A stretch of 64,000 bases of DNA from the NCBI RefSeq assembly GCF_009389715.1, contig NC_052393.1:6324001-6388000 (forward strand), read 5' to 3'. The notes beneath the pieces are model-generated. The model did not search any database. It saw only the letters and a program-made list of their open reading frames with translations, and had not been told where the DNA came from. The position numbers and the translations under genes are program-made. Below, in pieces: positions 34,301 through 58,593 of this stretch; position 1 is the first letter of the stretch, and each line of letters begins with the position of its first letter. The DNA comes from Phoenix dactylifera. Its lineage: Eukaryota > Streptophyta > Magnoliopsida > Arecales > Arecaceae.

Positions 34301-36827
34301 ACAAATGTTGTGTGGGAAGAGAGAAAGATGCATTATATATTGATGGATACATGGTTTCTAGATGGAATATTTACAGATGAAAAAATAAAAGATGAAGTGC
34401 TTTTTAATGTTTGTTTTTTTCAATCAAATTTTTAGGAAAGTTTGTTACGTAATGTTCAGATGGTATTTGTTAATGCGTGCCTAACCTTAACAACATGATC
34501 CATAACTAGCATAAATACCTGACCATCTTTGATCATAGGAAGGTAAGAATTTTGTATTTGCTCCAACATGAGCCCAAACTTCATATGTGCTAAGAGTAAC
34601 ATGAATAAACTAAACAAGGTTAATTAGAATAAGGAGCAGACCTTTCTCCATCCCATCAATAGGTAGTGCTGAAACCAAAATTCGTGCCAACCGACCAATC
34701 CTGAGTGCATGCAATACTTGATAATCAACATAATGATAATTACTGATGGATAATCTCTCGATCAACTTTCAATTAAGATATGTTCAATAACATTTACACA
34801 TCATTTGCATTATGATGTACAGTATACATTATAACTACTACCACCATGGTTAATGTAGAAATCATTACAACCATGACCTTTCAGCTCAAGCATCAAAAAT
34901 CTTCATCACTGTAGCTCTTTCCAAATAGAAATGCAAGTCATCAGGATTTGTCATCACCATAAGATATTATGCAACAAAAGTGAAAGAATATGCTAATATC
35001 CAGCTCTGTAATGTTTTTGGCTAGCTCTAGCTGCTGCATTGGATATGGAATTTTTTGTTTATTACTGATGCTATTCTTGATTAATTGGTTGGGTTAATTC
35101 TTTCTATGGATTCGTTGGTCTTAGTTCCTGTTATTCTTATTAGTTTCTCCTTAAGTGTTTGTTACACGTCAACTGGTAGTAGCCTTCAGAAACATGCTGA
35201 TTATCGAACTTCATTTATTGACTCCCGCTAATGCTTTTATCTTGTTGTTTTCTCAGGGCACTTCATCAACTGTTGACTATGATCCATACTTAGCTAGCAT
35301 AATTTCAAAGGCAAATGCACTTGTGATAGAAGGTTATTTGTTTGAACTACCTCATACAATTGAAACTATCCTGAAAGCCTGCGAGGATGCTCGCAGAAAT
35401 GGTGTGCTTATTGCTGTTACTGCATCTGATGTGTCATGCATCGAGAGGTGTTATGATGATTTCTGGTAAGCTTTTTAACTTCAGTTTCTTATGTATGTCT
35501 CTTTCAGATTTTAAGTAGCAAATTTTATTCCTGCAGTTCCTTGGCATTAACGTTTTGCCGCAACATTGCTCATTATACACTTTTGATCTGAAAGTAAAGC
35601 ACCTGGTAGTCTGTTGTTTCTGTTCAGATATTTTGTTCGTGCCGACCATGTTCTTTGTGGTTTACTTCCTCCTTTTCTACAGCAGAGGTTATACAGATAA
35701 TATGTGTCTTTGTATATTCAGCTACTAAATGAAACACCTACCAGTGACAATGTGCATTTATATGCTTGAGTCAGATGTGTACTTGAAAGGAAGTATCTTT
35801 GTAAGAGATGCTTTCTTAGTTGTCTGACGCTATGTTCTAGAAACAACTTACTATATAAGGTCAGAGCTTCTCAAGGTCCTCCAATCATTCTAGGTGCTTC
35901 CCATTATCAGGAATCATGTCCCTGGGGCTAAACTTACTGTATTTTGTGGCAAACCCCTTCCTCCAATTCAACCTATCTCAGGAATCTCATTGTGAGACTT
36001 TTGAATCAAGACACTTCCATTTTAAATAACACATGAACGACCATTAAACAACTTTGGATCTTGTGATCTGAGTAGAATGTTTGTCCTCCTATCTAACTTC
36101 CTATCAAGAAGAAACCATGTCTACCTTGAAACCAATTTGCTGTATTGTTTGTTCTTGATTCTGTTTCTATGCATGCAGACTGATTTCTGTAATGATATTA
36201 GGGCTTCTTAGTTCTGACATTTGTGAAAGAAATTTGGTTATCATCTAAACCGGTTTTAATTTATGCATATGGACTGATTTCTGTAAGAATATCAGGGTTT
36301 TTGAGTTCTGTCACTTGCGAAAGAAATGTGGTTTTCATCTACACTTAACACTGTATGCAAATCATCTCCACAGGGAAGTTATAGGAAACTTTGCAGACGT
36401 CGTGTTTGCCAACAGCAATGAAGCAAGAGCCTTCTGTGACTTATCCTCGAAGGATAGCCCCATGTCCGCCGCTCGGTACTTGAGCCATTTTGTACCTCTT
36501 GTCTCTGTTACAGATGGGCCACGAGGCTCTTATATAGGCATAAAAGGTGAAGCAATATATATACCTCCATCTCCATGCATTCCTGTGGACACATGTGGGG
36601 CTGGTGATGCATATGCTTCAGGTATCTTATATGGGATTCTTAGAGGGGCATCAGACTTAAAAGGCATGGGCATGCTGGCATCTCAGGTGGCAGCTGTTGT
36701 CGTTGGACAGCAGGGTACTCGCCTTCGGGTTCAAGATGCCTGCAGACTAACAGAGTCATTTGCCTTCCATCTTGAGAGCTCAAAGGTTTGGTCAGATGTG
36801 GGATCAGATCATATTTCCAGCTTTTGA
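31329..36827 (+). CDS. pfkB-family carbohydrate kinase, probably plastid-targeted, 5 exons
   Basis: Exons are 31329-31760, 32345-32607, 33369-33486, 35257-35465 and 36374-36827, all GT-AG and in phase, giving 491 residues. PfkB enzymes (ribokinase, fructokinase and adenosine kinase superfamily) transfer phosphate from ATP to a sugar or nucleoside hydroxyl. The conserved core starts near residue 138 (VLGLGQAM, VDFSGMVDD). The substrate-side glycine motif GGSLSN is at about 191-196, and the ATP/anion-hole motif DTCGAGDAYASG is at 413-424 with the catalytic Asp in GAGD (residue 419). Residues 1-135 are rich in Arg/Ser/Pro and precede the fold, consistent with a transit peptide plus linker, though this is inferred. 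That N-terminal part holds an 18-residue tandem repeat. The substrate cannot be assigned. A TIR element ends 93 bp before the ATG. Confidence 0.9.
31488..31595 (+). repeat. 54-bp tandem duplication in exon 1 of the pfkB gene
   Basis: Copy 1 (31488-31541) and copy 2 (31542-31595) both run ggcctggga..ccgaagggag..ggattatatgg. The 54-bp period keeps frame and gives two related 18-residue blocks (with RREKDYMALES and RRERDYMVLES) in the presumed transit-peptide/linker region. Confidence 0.85.
36179..36345 (+). repeat. 93-bp tandem duplication in intron 4 of the pfkB gene
   Basis: The phrase gactgatttctgtaa starts at 36179 and again at 36272. The following bases (gatattagggctt / aatatcagggttt, then gaaagaaat.tggtt) track each other. 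The second copy ends about 30 bp before the exon 5 acceptor. Confidence 0.75.
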
Positions 36828-37637
36828 TATAAATTTCATTGTAGGTCAAGTCATATAACTGTCAATTGACTGAAAAATTCTAGCCATTTGATTCTAACGT
36901 TTATACATGAAGTAAATATAAATATTTACACGTCGTCATTTAACTCTAACTTGTTCTTATTTGCTTTTTTGCCTCCATTTATCTTCCAATATAAAGTGTG
37001 AAGCAGGGATTTTATATACAAATAGATTTTCTATCACCTCTTGCAATCAGTCATAAACTTCTTGACGCTATGTAAGGTTCCCGTACAGTAGATGTGAAGT
37101 TAAGTTTATATTTTCCTCTTCTGACCTTCTTTAAGTGCACCTATTTTGTATGAATGATGATGATCACGGTTGCGCCTAATCCCTTCTGAAGTGTGTCATA
37201 TTCTCTGCAGAGCAAGTGGAGCTAGCTTCGTCAATGTTTATATAGGCGTATATATAGGGGTGCGATTAAAAAAACACAGGATCTAAAGAAAGAACTTCAC
37301 ACCAACTACCAAATACAATGCTATGTTGGTTGCCAAGAAATGGAAATATATGTGATTTAGAGAGTCTAAGATATATATACACAAAAAATCATATGTTCTC
37401 TTGATTCTTAAACTATGCATCAAGTCATCTCAAAATTAACACATGGCGTTCTATTATGATTATATATTTATGGTGATTTGCTGCATGGTTAGGAGTTTTC
37501 AGGTCATATAATTTTTTATTTATTTATAGATATCTTAGGCCTTCTATATCGTATCTAATTGTTTACATTTTTATTTTCTGATCACTAATATCAAATCTGA
37601 TGGTGAGTGTAAAATCTTGTCATTGCATTTCATGTAT

Positions 37638-37670
<33 letters not shown>

Positions 37671-39520
37671 GTATGTATATATGTATATGTATGTATGTAC
37701 TGGTATGTATTTTCTCCCTATCCACCGGATGAGAAACTTAGTTGCACATTGCTGCTGAGTTGTCGGATTTATTCACCTTGGAAAAGAGGGCAACATTAGA
37801 ATGAACAAAAGGAGCTCTTCGTCCTAGGAAACGAAGCATGCTTCAGCAATTGAGAAGCGACGAGGCATAAGAAAAGGGTTGCTTGGCTCAAAAACATCCT
37901 CACACAATTATATTTAACTGCTCAGATCATCAATATGGAACTTTTATTGTCCAATATAGTTTTAATCGGATCTGAGTGAAGATTTACTTGAATGTAGCCA
38001 AATCTCAATCTCTTTCACTATATTATATACATGTATATATAGATAGTGTGTGTATTTATATGTATATATATGCATGTATGCATGTCTTTTGTAGTCCATT
38101 CGAAGTTATTAATGTTGTTGAAGAGGAAAATGGATCCAATTGCACTTGGCTCTAATCACCACTACCGGGAAGTTTAAGATTTTTCCTTTCCAAAAAGAAA
38201 AAAAGAAGCAAATCTTGTTTTCCCAAAATAATGTTGGGAGTGCTACTAATTATATTTTTTTTGTCAAATATTTGGGAACAACACAAATCTTTCGATACAA
38301 GGGTGGGTGCAACTGCTTAGCCATACCCAATTTGTGGAAAGAGAGACAAACTCTTGAGTAAATTTTTTTTCTAGAAAGGGAAACGACTAGGAAACTGCTG
38401 GCTTAGCCTATTTAGTCAATTATGTCATAAAAATCGCTTATTTACGAATTAAAACGGTAGGTTAATTCCCCCACTCTGTCACATCAATTGCAAGAAATCT
38501 TTAGAAGTACTTCGGTCATTAACAAAGTCCAAACTTTTTTATGTCATTATTAGGCTTCTCGTTGCAGTTAAAGAAGCCAATATTGAAGGAAAAGCTAGGA
38601 GGGTCAACTGGCAAACAAATAGATTTATTAACACGTTTCGGCCCTAGGTGGGCCCTTATATATTTGGGCTCTCGTTGGATGCCGATAGCCTATGTCACCT
38701 TTAATTCTGTCCTCTTTTTTAGGTGGGAGCCTCCCCCTTCTTAGACCAGACCAACTCTTTTAGGTCCAACGCTCACATCGCCCCCGAAGAAGAGAATCAG
38801 AGGGGTTCGGATTGTATCTTTCATGCAAAAGAATGCTTTCATGATTCAAAGCAATCCTACCTTCTGTTTCCATCCGTCTGCACAGCTCTTGATGCAGATG
38901 ATGTACGAGCAAACTGTTGACACTGCGAAAGAAAATGAATCATTTGTTAGCGTAGAAGATACAACCCGAACTCATCATCTAGTGCAAGTATTCCATCCTA
39001 CAGTCCGACGCGGTGGTGCAGTTTAGGGGTGCCATTGGGGCAGAACACGGCAATTTGCTTTGTGTGAGTGCCAAAATTACCAACAATCGATTGCCTATGC
39101 CAAATCCAATTTATGGTACCAACCTTGGTGTAACCCCATCAACACGTTTGATAACTTTGATTAAATTTGAACAAAATTTACTAATTCAATTTATCCAGTT
39201 ACATACTATTTTTTAACGTCACAAAAGAAGGAAAAAAAAGAAGCTCCTGAACTTTAATAAAGAGGAGAAGAGTCTGAACTACTCAGATATCAATTCTTTA
39301 TTAATTAGTCTTTGAAAAATAGTTGTCTAAAATTTTCGTTTGTCTAATTAGAGCAATATTTTTCTCCGAACCTGAAGGATGGATGCAATTCGTGTTTCAG
39401 ACGAACGGAATATCTTGAGCAGCACCTTAAAAATTAAAATAGAGCGGTATTTTATGTTAAAAAATTAATTATCTTATTTAAACTTTAACTGTCCGGGGAG
39501 CCATTGGAGTTCTTTTTGGA
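36828..39520. other. Intergenic between pfkB and AMMECR1 genes
   Basis: No gene recognised. It includes a TA/TATG microsatellite at about 37636-37700, other TA-rich DNA near 38025-38075, and a MITE at 38803-38972. Short open frames here have no family resemblance. Confidence 0.5.
38803..38972 (+). mobile_element. MITE-like element (family member 5)
   Basis: The left end ggttcggattgtatctttc and right end gaagatacaacccgaac are inverted copies. The 170-bp element is non-coding and shares interior phrases with the copy at 29691-29817. Borders are good to a few bases; no target duplication was resolved. Confidence 0.6.
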
Positions 39521-39596
39521 GTCCTTCGCAAATTCTGCTATCCTTTCCGTACTCGCTCGCTCTCAATTATTCCCGTTCCCAACGATAAGACTCGTA

Positions 39597-39607
39597 TATT
39601 ATAAAAC
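39597..39607 (+). promoter_or_regulatory. Candidate TATA box of the AMMECR1 gene
   Basis: The sequence tattataaaac lies about 175 bp upstream of the AMMECR1 start codon. It is followed by a CT-rich leader (cttttctcttctacgag), a layout usual for plant core promoters. Confidence 0.45.
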
Positions 39608-39776
39608 CCCAGGCGTGGCGTTTCTTTTCCCCCTTCCTTTTCTCTTCTACGAGCCCTAGGGAGAGGGAGACGGCCATCCCTTCTCTTCTTCATTCCTCGA
39701 TTCGATCCTCGGAGATCGCCTCTCTCCGGCGCCGGTCTCCGATCTTTATAAAAACCCCGATTTATCGCGCTTCAAG

Positions 39777-51931
<12,155 letters not shown>

Positions 51932-53150
51932 TTTATTCAGAGCAGCTTTATTGTTAAAGCTGCAAAGGTACATTTAGACTTATTTAAAGGCTGTTGGGTG
52001 AGGATTTGCTTCCAATTCCATCCCTGCTCATTCATCTGCTCTCATTTTTTGTCAAAAAGAAAAAAGAAAAAGAAAAGGAAAGCCAACAGGTTGGCCAATA
52101 ATTATGACATTGTTGAACGGCTAAGCTGGATCATGTACGATTTATCTGTACGTCCTAAATGTTGTGGATTCTGGTCAATATGATATGCATTCCTTTATAT
52201 GTGGTCTTGAGCAAATTTTACCTCGCATCTACCTTGGCAAGGGTGAATAATAAAATTCAGAACTTTGCAAATGCATAGTGGTCAGCTCGCAGATGGAGCT
52301 CAGATTGGAGCAGGTAGTTGCAGACGGTGCTCATTGTAATCCTCTTGAAAGCATTTTGCGTCAGTATAACAATGGCAAAGGCGAAAAGAAGAGAAAAACA
52401 AAAAAAAAAATCTTAATTTGGATCTATTTTGGCAGGATCTGACTTGCAGTCAATTGCTAGCTGGTATTTGTTGCTGGACTTGTGTACGTTAATTGTAGCA
52501 TCTAGCCTGAAGCTGATGCCGAAATCTGAAATAAGCTCCATTCTGCACCCTGGAAGGCATTGTGATGATCATGTAACCAAATTTGAGCATATTATATTAT
52601 AAAACATAGTGCTTTCTTATGAGCTAATGCATGGTAGGGCACAGACACGAACTCTTTATAATTAGTAAATTGAAGGCTTTCTTGTTGCTTCGCACTGTAT
52701 GCTGCAAAATGGATAACTATATTCTATGCATAATTCGAGGCTAAAATTATAATTATTGTAATATTATCAGGACAAAAAAAAAACAGGAATGAGGGAAAAG
52801 AGACACCCAACAACTTGAAGAGGGCAAGATTGTTAATTTCGTAAAATTTAATTATACTATATAAGGGCAAAGGCAATGGACTCCTGGGGTCTTGTTGCAT
52901 CAGAATTTGAGTTTATTCTTGCGAAAGATTGCTGTCTCCTGCACCTTTCCTTTTTTGGTCAAATTTTGTATTTGCAAAAATAAGCAGGCATATTTATATA
53001 GCAATTTTTCTTAGTCCTATTTCGGTTGTCACGCGAATAATTTTGTCAAGAATTGAACTTTTGAAAGTTGGAAACCTTCAAACTTTTGAAAACCGCGTGA
53101 AATTTGCCGCTGCCCGAACCGTACCCCGCCTCTCATTCTTGACCGTTACA
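51932..53150. other. 3' flank of AMMECR1 and intergenic spacer
   Basis: No gene recognised. An AATAAA hexamer at 52249-52254, about 320 bp after the AMMECR1 stop, is a possible polyadenylation signal. AT-rich DNA follows to the leader of the zinc-finger pseudogene. Confidence 0.45.
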
Positions 53151-53165
53151 CCCTATAGTTGCTGT

Positions 53166-53229
53166 TCCCCTTCGCGCTCTGCTGCGAGGGTTTCTCTCTC
53201 TCCTTCGCGCTCTGCTGCTAGGGTTTCTC
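53166..53229 (+). repeat. Tandem duplication in the leader of the CCCH pseudogene
   Basis: The phrase ccttcgcgctctgctgc followed by agggtttctc occurs twice about 33 bp apart in the region corresponding to the 5' UTR. Confidence 0.7.
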
Positions 53230-53576
53230 CCCTCCCCACCGGCTCCTATACGAGCTCCTCCGCTTGGCGTCTTGGTTCTTGGTTTGTTTTTCTCCCAATC
53301 TTGAAAGTGCTAGGGTTTTGAAATCTCTGTTTAAACTGGATTCTCTCTCATTCCATACCAATCCTATTAAAAGCCCTCAGATTCTTCACTGAATGAGTTG
53401 ATTTGAACGTGTTATTTGTTGATAAAAACCCTTATTTAGCTCCAGTATCTGGTAGCTATAATAAACATTTTTCAGTTAGAAGTATTTCCTGGGTAATGCT
53501 AATCATTGGTTGGGTTTCCCAGATCATAGAAAGTTAGGATTTTGTTCTATCTTTTTGGTTCTTTACATTCTAAAGC

Positions 53577-55375
53577 ATGGCTTATGGCGAGGAGGGAGCT
53601 GTGATTACGAGCAGTAGTGCTATTGCGACCGCTCCAGTCTCGTCAGGCCTCGGCAGAAGGATCGATCAAGCATCATGGATGATGGAGGATGATTACCATC
53701 TTTGGAATGGGGAATCCTCCTCGTATACTGTGTCCAATGCCATCCAGCCCCAATCCCGGGGCTGGAGCGAGCTACCTCCGAACAAGAAATCACGGAACTC
53801 CAATGGGGATTCTCAGGGAGATGGGTCCGGTAGGTCCAAAGACATCGGAAAGATGTTCTTCAAGGCAAAACTATGCTGCAGGTTCCGGGCTGGGACTTGG
53901 CTGTATGTAAAAAATTGTCCCTTCGCTTATGGGATTGAGGAGCTCCGCAAGCCACCTCCCAACTGGGAGGAGATTGTGGTAGCTAGGGATGATTGCTTGG
54001 AGCCTTGGAAGGAAGATCAAATACCCCCATTGGGTTATCGGTATGGAGGCTCAGAGGTCTTACAGAAGAAGGGATTGTCAGAAGTTCTACACTGTTGAGG
54101 GGTGCCCATATGGTGATAAATGCATTTTTATTCATGATGAGCAACTGAAGGCTCCGTCAAGTGTGGTAATTAGTTTGTCGCCGATGGTTGGGAGCGGTGG
54201 ATATGGGGTTGGAGCGAATGGGTCAAACTGGAAACCTTCAAATTGGAAGACGAGGATATGCAACAAATGGGAGATGGTGGAGTATTGCCCATTTGATAGC
54301 GTCATTTTGCTCATGGCATAGAAGGAATGATCCGACAGTCATATTCTTCTTGTTTCCACATTTCATGCTATAACCATCCCCTGCATAGCATGTTTTATAT
54401 GTGTCATGGGCTTGCAAAACCCCCAATGATAATGAAAAGAAAATAAGAAAGGAGCCATGATAATGTTATTTTGCGATAAGATAAAACATAATCTGATGCC
54501 TGGCCCTAAAGTATTGGTTTGCATGGTGATGTGCCGCTGTTGATTAATTATTTGAAGGGCTTGGAACAGACAATTTACCACTAGGATTTTGCGAACATTC
54601 ATCTTAAATACCTTCCTTTGTTGATGTATTGTATTGAACTGCTCAATATATGGATACGTATTTACTTTCTAGTCTGCATACTGAGCCTGTGCTGATACTT
54701 TTGTCATCATACTTATGCATTAGCGATGTTTTTTAAGTTATGCCTTCTGATTGATGTGCATGTCCTGTATGTGAGCAGTATTTTGCATCTTGAGTTTATT
54801 AGCTCCAATTCATAACATAGAATGATTCATGCAGTTTCATTGCTTAGTTTTCAAGGCTTATTAAAATATAATGAGCATTTGTAGCAACAAAGTAACAGTT
54901 GGGCTTTCAAAAGGCCTAAGTATGAAGACATGGGTTGTTCCCCAAATAATCTGATTTGATGAGCAAGGACACCATAAAGATGTAAAATGGTAGCCTTACT
55001 GCATGTTGTTTTGCAGTGATCAAGAGCTCCACGTACATCACTGCATGGTAATTTGCAGTGCATTTTGTACATTTTATGAATATATAAATATTTGGCTGCA
55101 GAATTTCCCAAGTATGGTGGGGCCTTGTGGAAAAGGATAGTAGAGATTGTTTATGCAATGGCCTCTGCAGCCAGAGCAAGCTGGGGTATTATCAAAGATT
55201 CCAATAGATACTGTTGTTTCACCTCCTCGTGCAGATATGTTGCTTTTGGGGGTTCCTGCACAGAGGTCATTTGGTTTTTTTCAGAGTCAGGGGCAGAGGC
55301 TAATTCAGAACATGAAACAACTGGACAAGATAAGTATGTGAGGCTAATTCAGAGTCGGGCCGACAACATTCAGTA
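53577..55375 (+). pseudogene. CCCH zinc-finger protein (AtC3H39-like), decayed, intron-containing
   Basis: The N-terminal frame (53577-54098) begins MAYGEEGAVITSSS and reaches finger 1, where one Cys and the His are lost (GTWLYVKNCPFAYG). A frameshift near 54030-54075 moves finger 2 into another frame, although its Cys8-Cys5-Cys3-His spacing survives (CQKFYTVEGCPYGDKC). Finger 3 loses its third Cys through a small deletion near 54300. The coding sequence resumes at about 55103 after an intron whose donor has decayed. Its tail (VLSKIPIDTVV, GVPAQRSFGFFQSQGQ) lies in a third frame. Retention of the intron and leader means a duplicated rather than retrocopied gene. The intact family members are RNA/DNA-binding proteins. 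Confidence 0.82.
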
Positions 55376-57640
55376 GATCTCCAATTTTGATAACCTTACT
55401 TTGCCTGAGTTTAAGGAATAAATATCCAGTTATGCCCTTTGGAATTTTCATTTCCCAACCCCCTTTTCTATTCCTGGTCACTGTGAGTTTGTCTGGTGCG
55501 GTCACTGAAGCAATAGACAGGAAGTCCTATCATCTACAGTGATGCTTTTCATTGTCGTTAAAAAATCTGAAGACAGTAAACTTAAGAAGTGGTCAATCAT
55601 GCTTATCTGGCTTGTGGCTCAGCTGAAACAGTCGCAGCATGACAGCCCCAAGATTATGGGTTTTTTGTCCTTCCATATCCACAAAAGGGAAGTCTTTTGA
55701 GGCTGCTTTCTGCTTCACGGTCATACTCTTTCAGATTCATTTGGACAGAACAGTAGTTCACCAGTACAATTGGTTGATGGCTGTTGATTGTCATGGATTT
55801 ACTCCCTGGTAATGACTAACAAGCTGAAGAAAAAGTACATTAGGTATTGTCTGGTATTGCTCGGTTTATTTTATACTCACTGTTTCATTTTGCTGACTGA
55901 TTGAAAAAGGCTTGATCATATCCAATGTACAAACTACGAAAGGTTTGTGGGCTGTTTTGCTATCTTTAATGGGATGAGGGAAGATTATGAGTTGCTATAT
56001 ACCTCTCATATCTAGCCTTGAGCAGTTTGCTGCATTATGTATATCTTTTTTGTTTTCCTTGGGTCCTTACTTCTGACAATATGTAAGCTATTTGATGCAT
56101 CATCCAGAATGTTCCACATGTTTCTGTGATTTATAGCTTTTCCATTTTCTTTTCCTTATTTTCATCAGTAGTCAATCTTTTTTCAGCTATCTATTTTTTA
56201 CCTTGATTGGAATAGAATAAGGATACTTTATGTACTAGTGCTATAATTTTCGATGCATACTAACATTATTTCCTTGATTTTGACTGTAACTAACAGCTAG
56301 ATTCTTGCAAACTAAGCTAAATCCTTTTTTTCCTCTTTAATTAGGAATGTCATATAACTAATATAGACAGTTACAGTAACTCGATTGCATTATTTTCCTA
56401 ACTTGGTTTTGTATTCCGGTTCACATTTACAAGCTGTTAATCGAATTGCCTCATCTTGCAGATACCCAGTGGATTTTCTTGTTGCAGAAAAAATAATACT
56501 CTCGCAGTTGACTCTTCATTGACTCCTCATGAGCAATTGAAACCAGACCTGCTATTTCCCAAATGAAAATTTTACAAGCTTTTAGTAACTTATGTTTTTC
56601 CTTAATTGTTTTCTAAAATGTGATTGGATTTGTAAGGAGGGCATCAACTTGTTGCAAGAGTTAAAATATTGCTCGAAAGGATCCATTTTCTTTTGCACCA
56701 ACTTATTGTGATTTGCAGTTATCAAACAAGCAGCTGGAGGGGCAGGGAACTGACCACCACACCATAAGATATTCGTTTAGTTTAGTTTCCCAGATTTGCT
56801 TTCCGGTCCCCCTTTTGTTTTAACCACTTTATAGGTCATTTCGTTCCGATTCTTTGTGTCAGTAAAATGTTGTGGATCTACAAATTTCTTTACTAAGCAA
56901 AATTTCACTGTGCAGGGTTGATAAATTTCATTGTTTTAGCTGTCATGAAATCTGCATAACCCAGTTATCTAGAATTTCAGCTCTGCAGAACCTGTTATAT
57001 TATGGAAGCAATGATAGATTTATTTTGAGCATTTTCATGGTATAGTGGACTTGAAACATCTGCCGTGACCCATCGAATATTCCTACATCTGAGCAAAACC
57101 TTGAATGAAGTAAATGGGATAATTTCTGATGCTTTGATTGTTGTACTTCTAGCGTCCGGTGTGATGATACTCCTTGTTCTCAGGAAAAAAAAAGTGATGA
57201 TGTTCCTATTTCTTGGCTTAAATTAATGAAGAAGCGATAGTTTCTAATTTATTACCTGTGCCTCTACTTTTCTTTCTTCCCTTGTTTTCCTTCCAATCCC
57301 GTGCATTGTTAGTTGAAGTTGTGATACGGAACTCAGAGAATCACATATCAATAGCATAAATCAACTTGAAGTGTTCAAGGAATTCTTCTAAAGATGGGTG
57401 CTCTTTTTCGTTAAATCATTCTACCTCTCTCCTTTGCAGCAATTTTCAGATGAAGTCCGGTGATGCAACCAAATATTGCAGGAACGTTAAGATGGCGTTG
57501 CATCGCGTAGATGCAAACATCTCCACATGGGTTCACGTCGAACACTATTTACTTTTTTCAAAAGAGTAGCACAACAATGCTTTTCTGTTTACCACTTTAT
57601 TTTCATTTTCTTTCAAGCTTGCCGCAGGCGTAACTGCTTT
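55376..57640. other. Intergenic, no gene recognised
   Basis: AT-rich spacer after the zinc-finger pseudogene. No exon chain or repeat with clear ends was seen. The open frame at 57366-57569 has no family resemblance. Confidence 0.45.
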
Positions 57641-57649
57641 AGCTAATTT

Positions 57650-58014
57650 TGGTCGGAGCATGTGTTGTTCGCAATTTTCTCGAAAGTTGAGGGTAGCTTG
57701 GGTTGGTCTATGTTATATTTAACGGATACTATGGACCAATACAATCTTGCTCGAAAGTAACTCGGCTACGGTAATCGGCTGGATTTAAAGATGCACTGGG
57801 GATATAGGTGGCTGCTATCCAGGGCCGAACATGTTTATAGAGACGCCAATAGAGTTATAGATTGGATGATTTCATTTGTGCAAATTATTCTAAAAAAGTT
57901 TTTTGGACTAGTGAGAGAGCTGTTTAGAGCGTTCCGAGACTTGTTAATAACTTTTTTTAATGTATTTACACTAGAGTTGTAGAGTCATCCATTGAGGCAA
58001 AAAAAAAAAAAAAA
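57650..58014 (+). mobile_element. LINE 3'-end relic with poly-A
   Basis: The + strand encodes the last part of a LINE RNase H domain (AEHVYRDANRVIDWMISFV near 57825-57885), equivalent to REANRAADWVASHV of the larger copies. It is followed by a short 3' UTR and a run of 16 A at about 57999-58014. This is a 5'-truncated insertion in the upstream region of the CHORD-like gene. The left border is approximate. Confidence 0.7.
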
Positions 58015-58366
58015 GGTATTATCGGTTTGCTTGGCATCACATGCAATTTCATGATAGATGGACAGAAAAATAAAAAAGAAAAAAATTGTATTGGAGCTCT
58101 CGAGTTCATCGGATGATTTAAAGCCAATGATCCTAAAATCATGGCGGTACATTGAGCCTTACATGTATATCTCTCGCTGAAGTCTGAGCGACCCTTGATC
58201 ATCCGCTGCCGCTGGCGATCTACTACTTTCTCTTTGGGCCGAGCCGATTGGGGCCTATCGGCAGTCGAGTCCAAGACTTCCAATCCGACCGCAGGAAGGC
58301 ATATATCCAGGCCCAGAGCACCGCGGCGTGTCGAGGGGAGACGGCAGGGAGAAAGGGTTGTCGGGG

Positions 58367-58561
58367 ATGGAGAGGGCGGAAGAAGGGGGAGCAGCGAAGA
58401 AGGAGGAGGAGGAAGCCGCTGCAGAGAAGGTGTGCAGGCGGTGCAAGGTGACGTTCGACACCTCCAGTAACACGCGATCCTCTTGCAGGTTTCATCCTTC
58501 CTTCTTCGTCTGCCGAAGGCACGACGACCAAAAGAGGTAAATAACTCCCTCCACAACCCCC

Positions 58562-58593
<32 letters not shown>

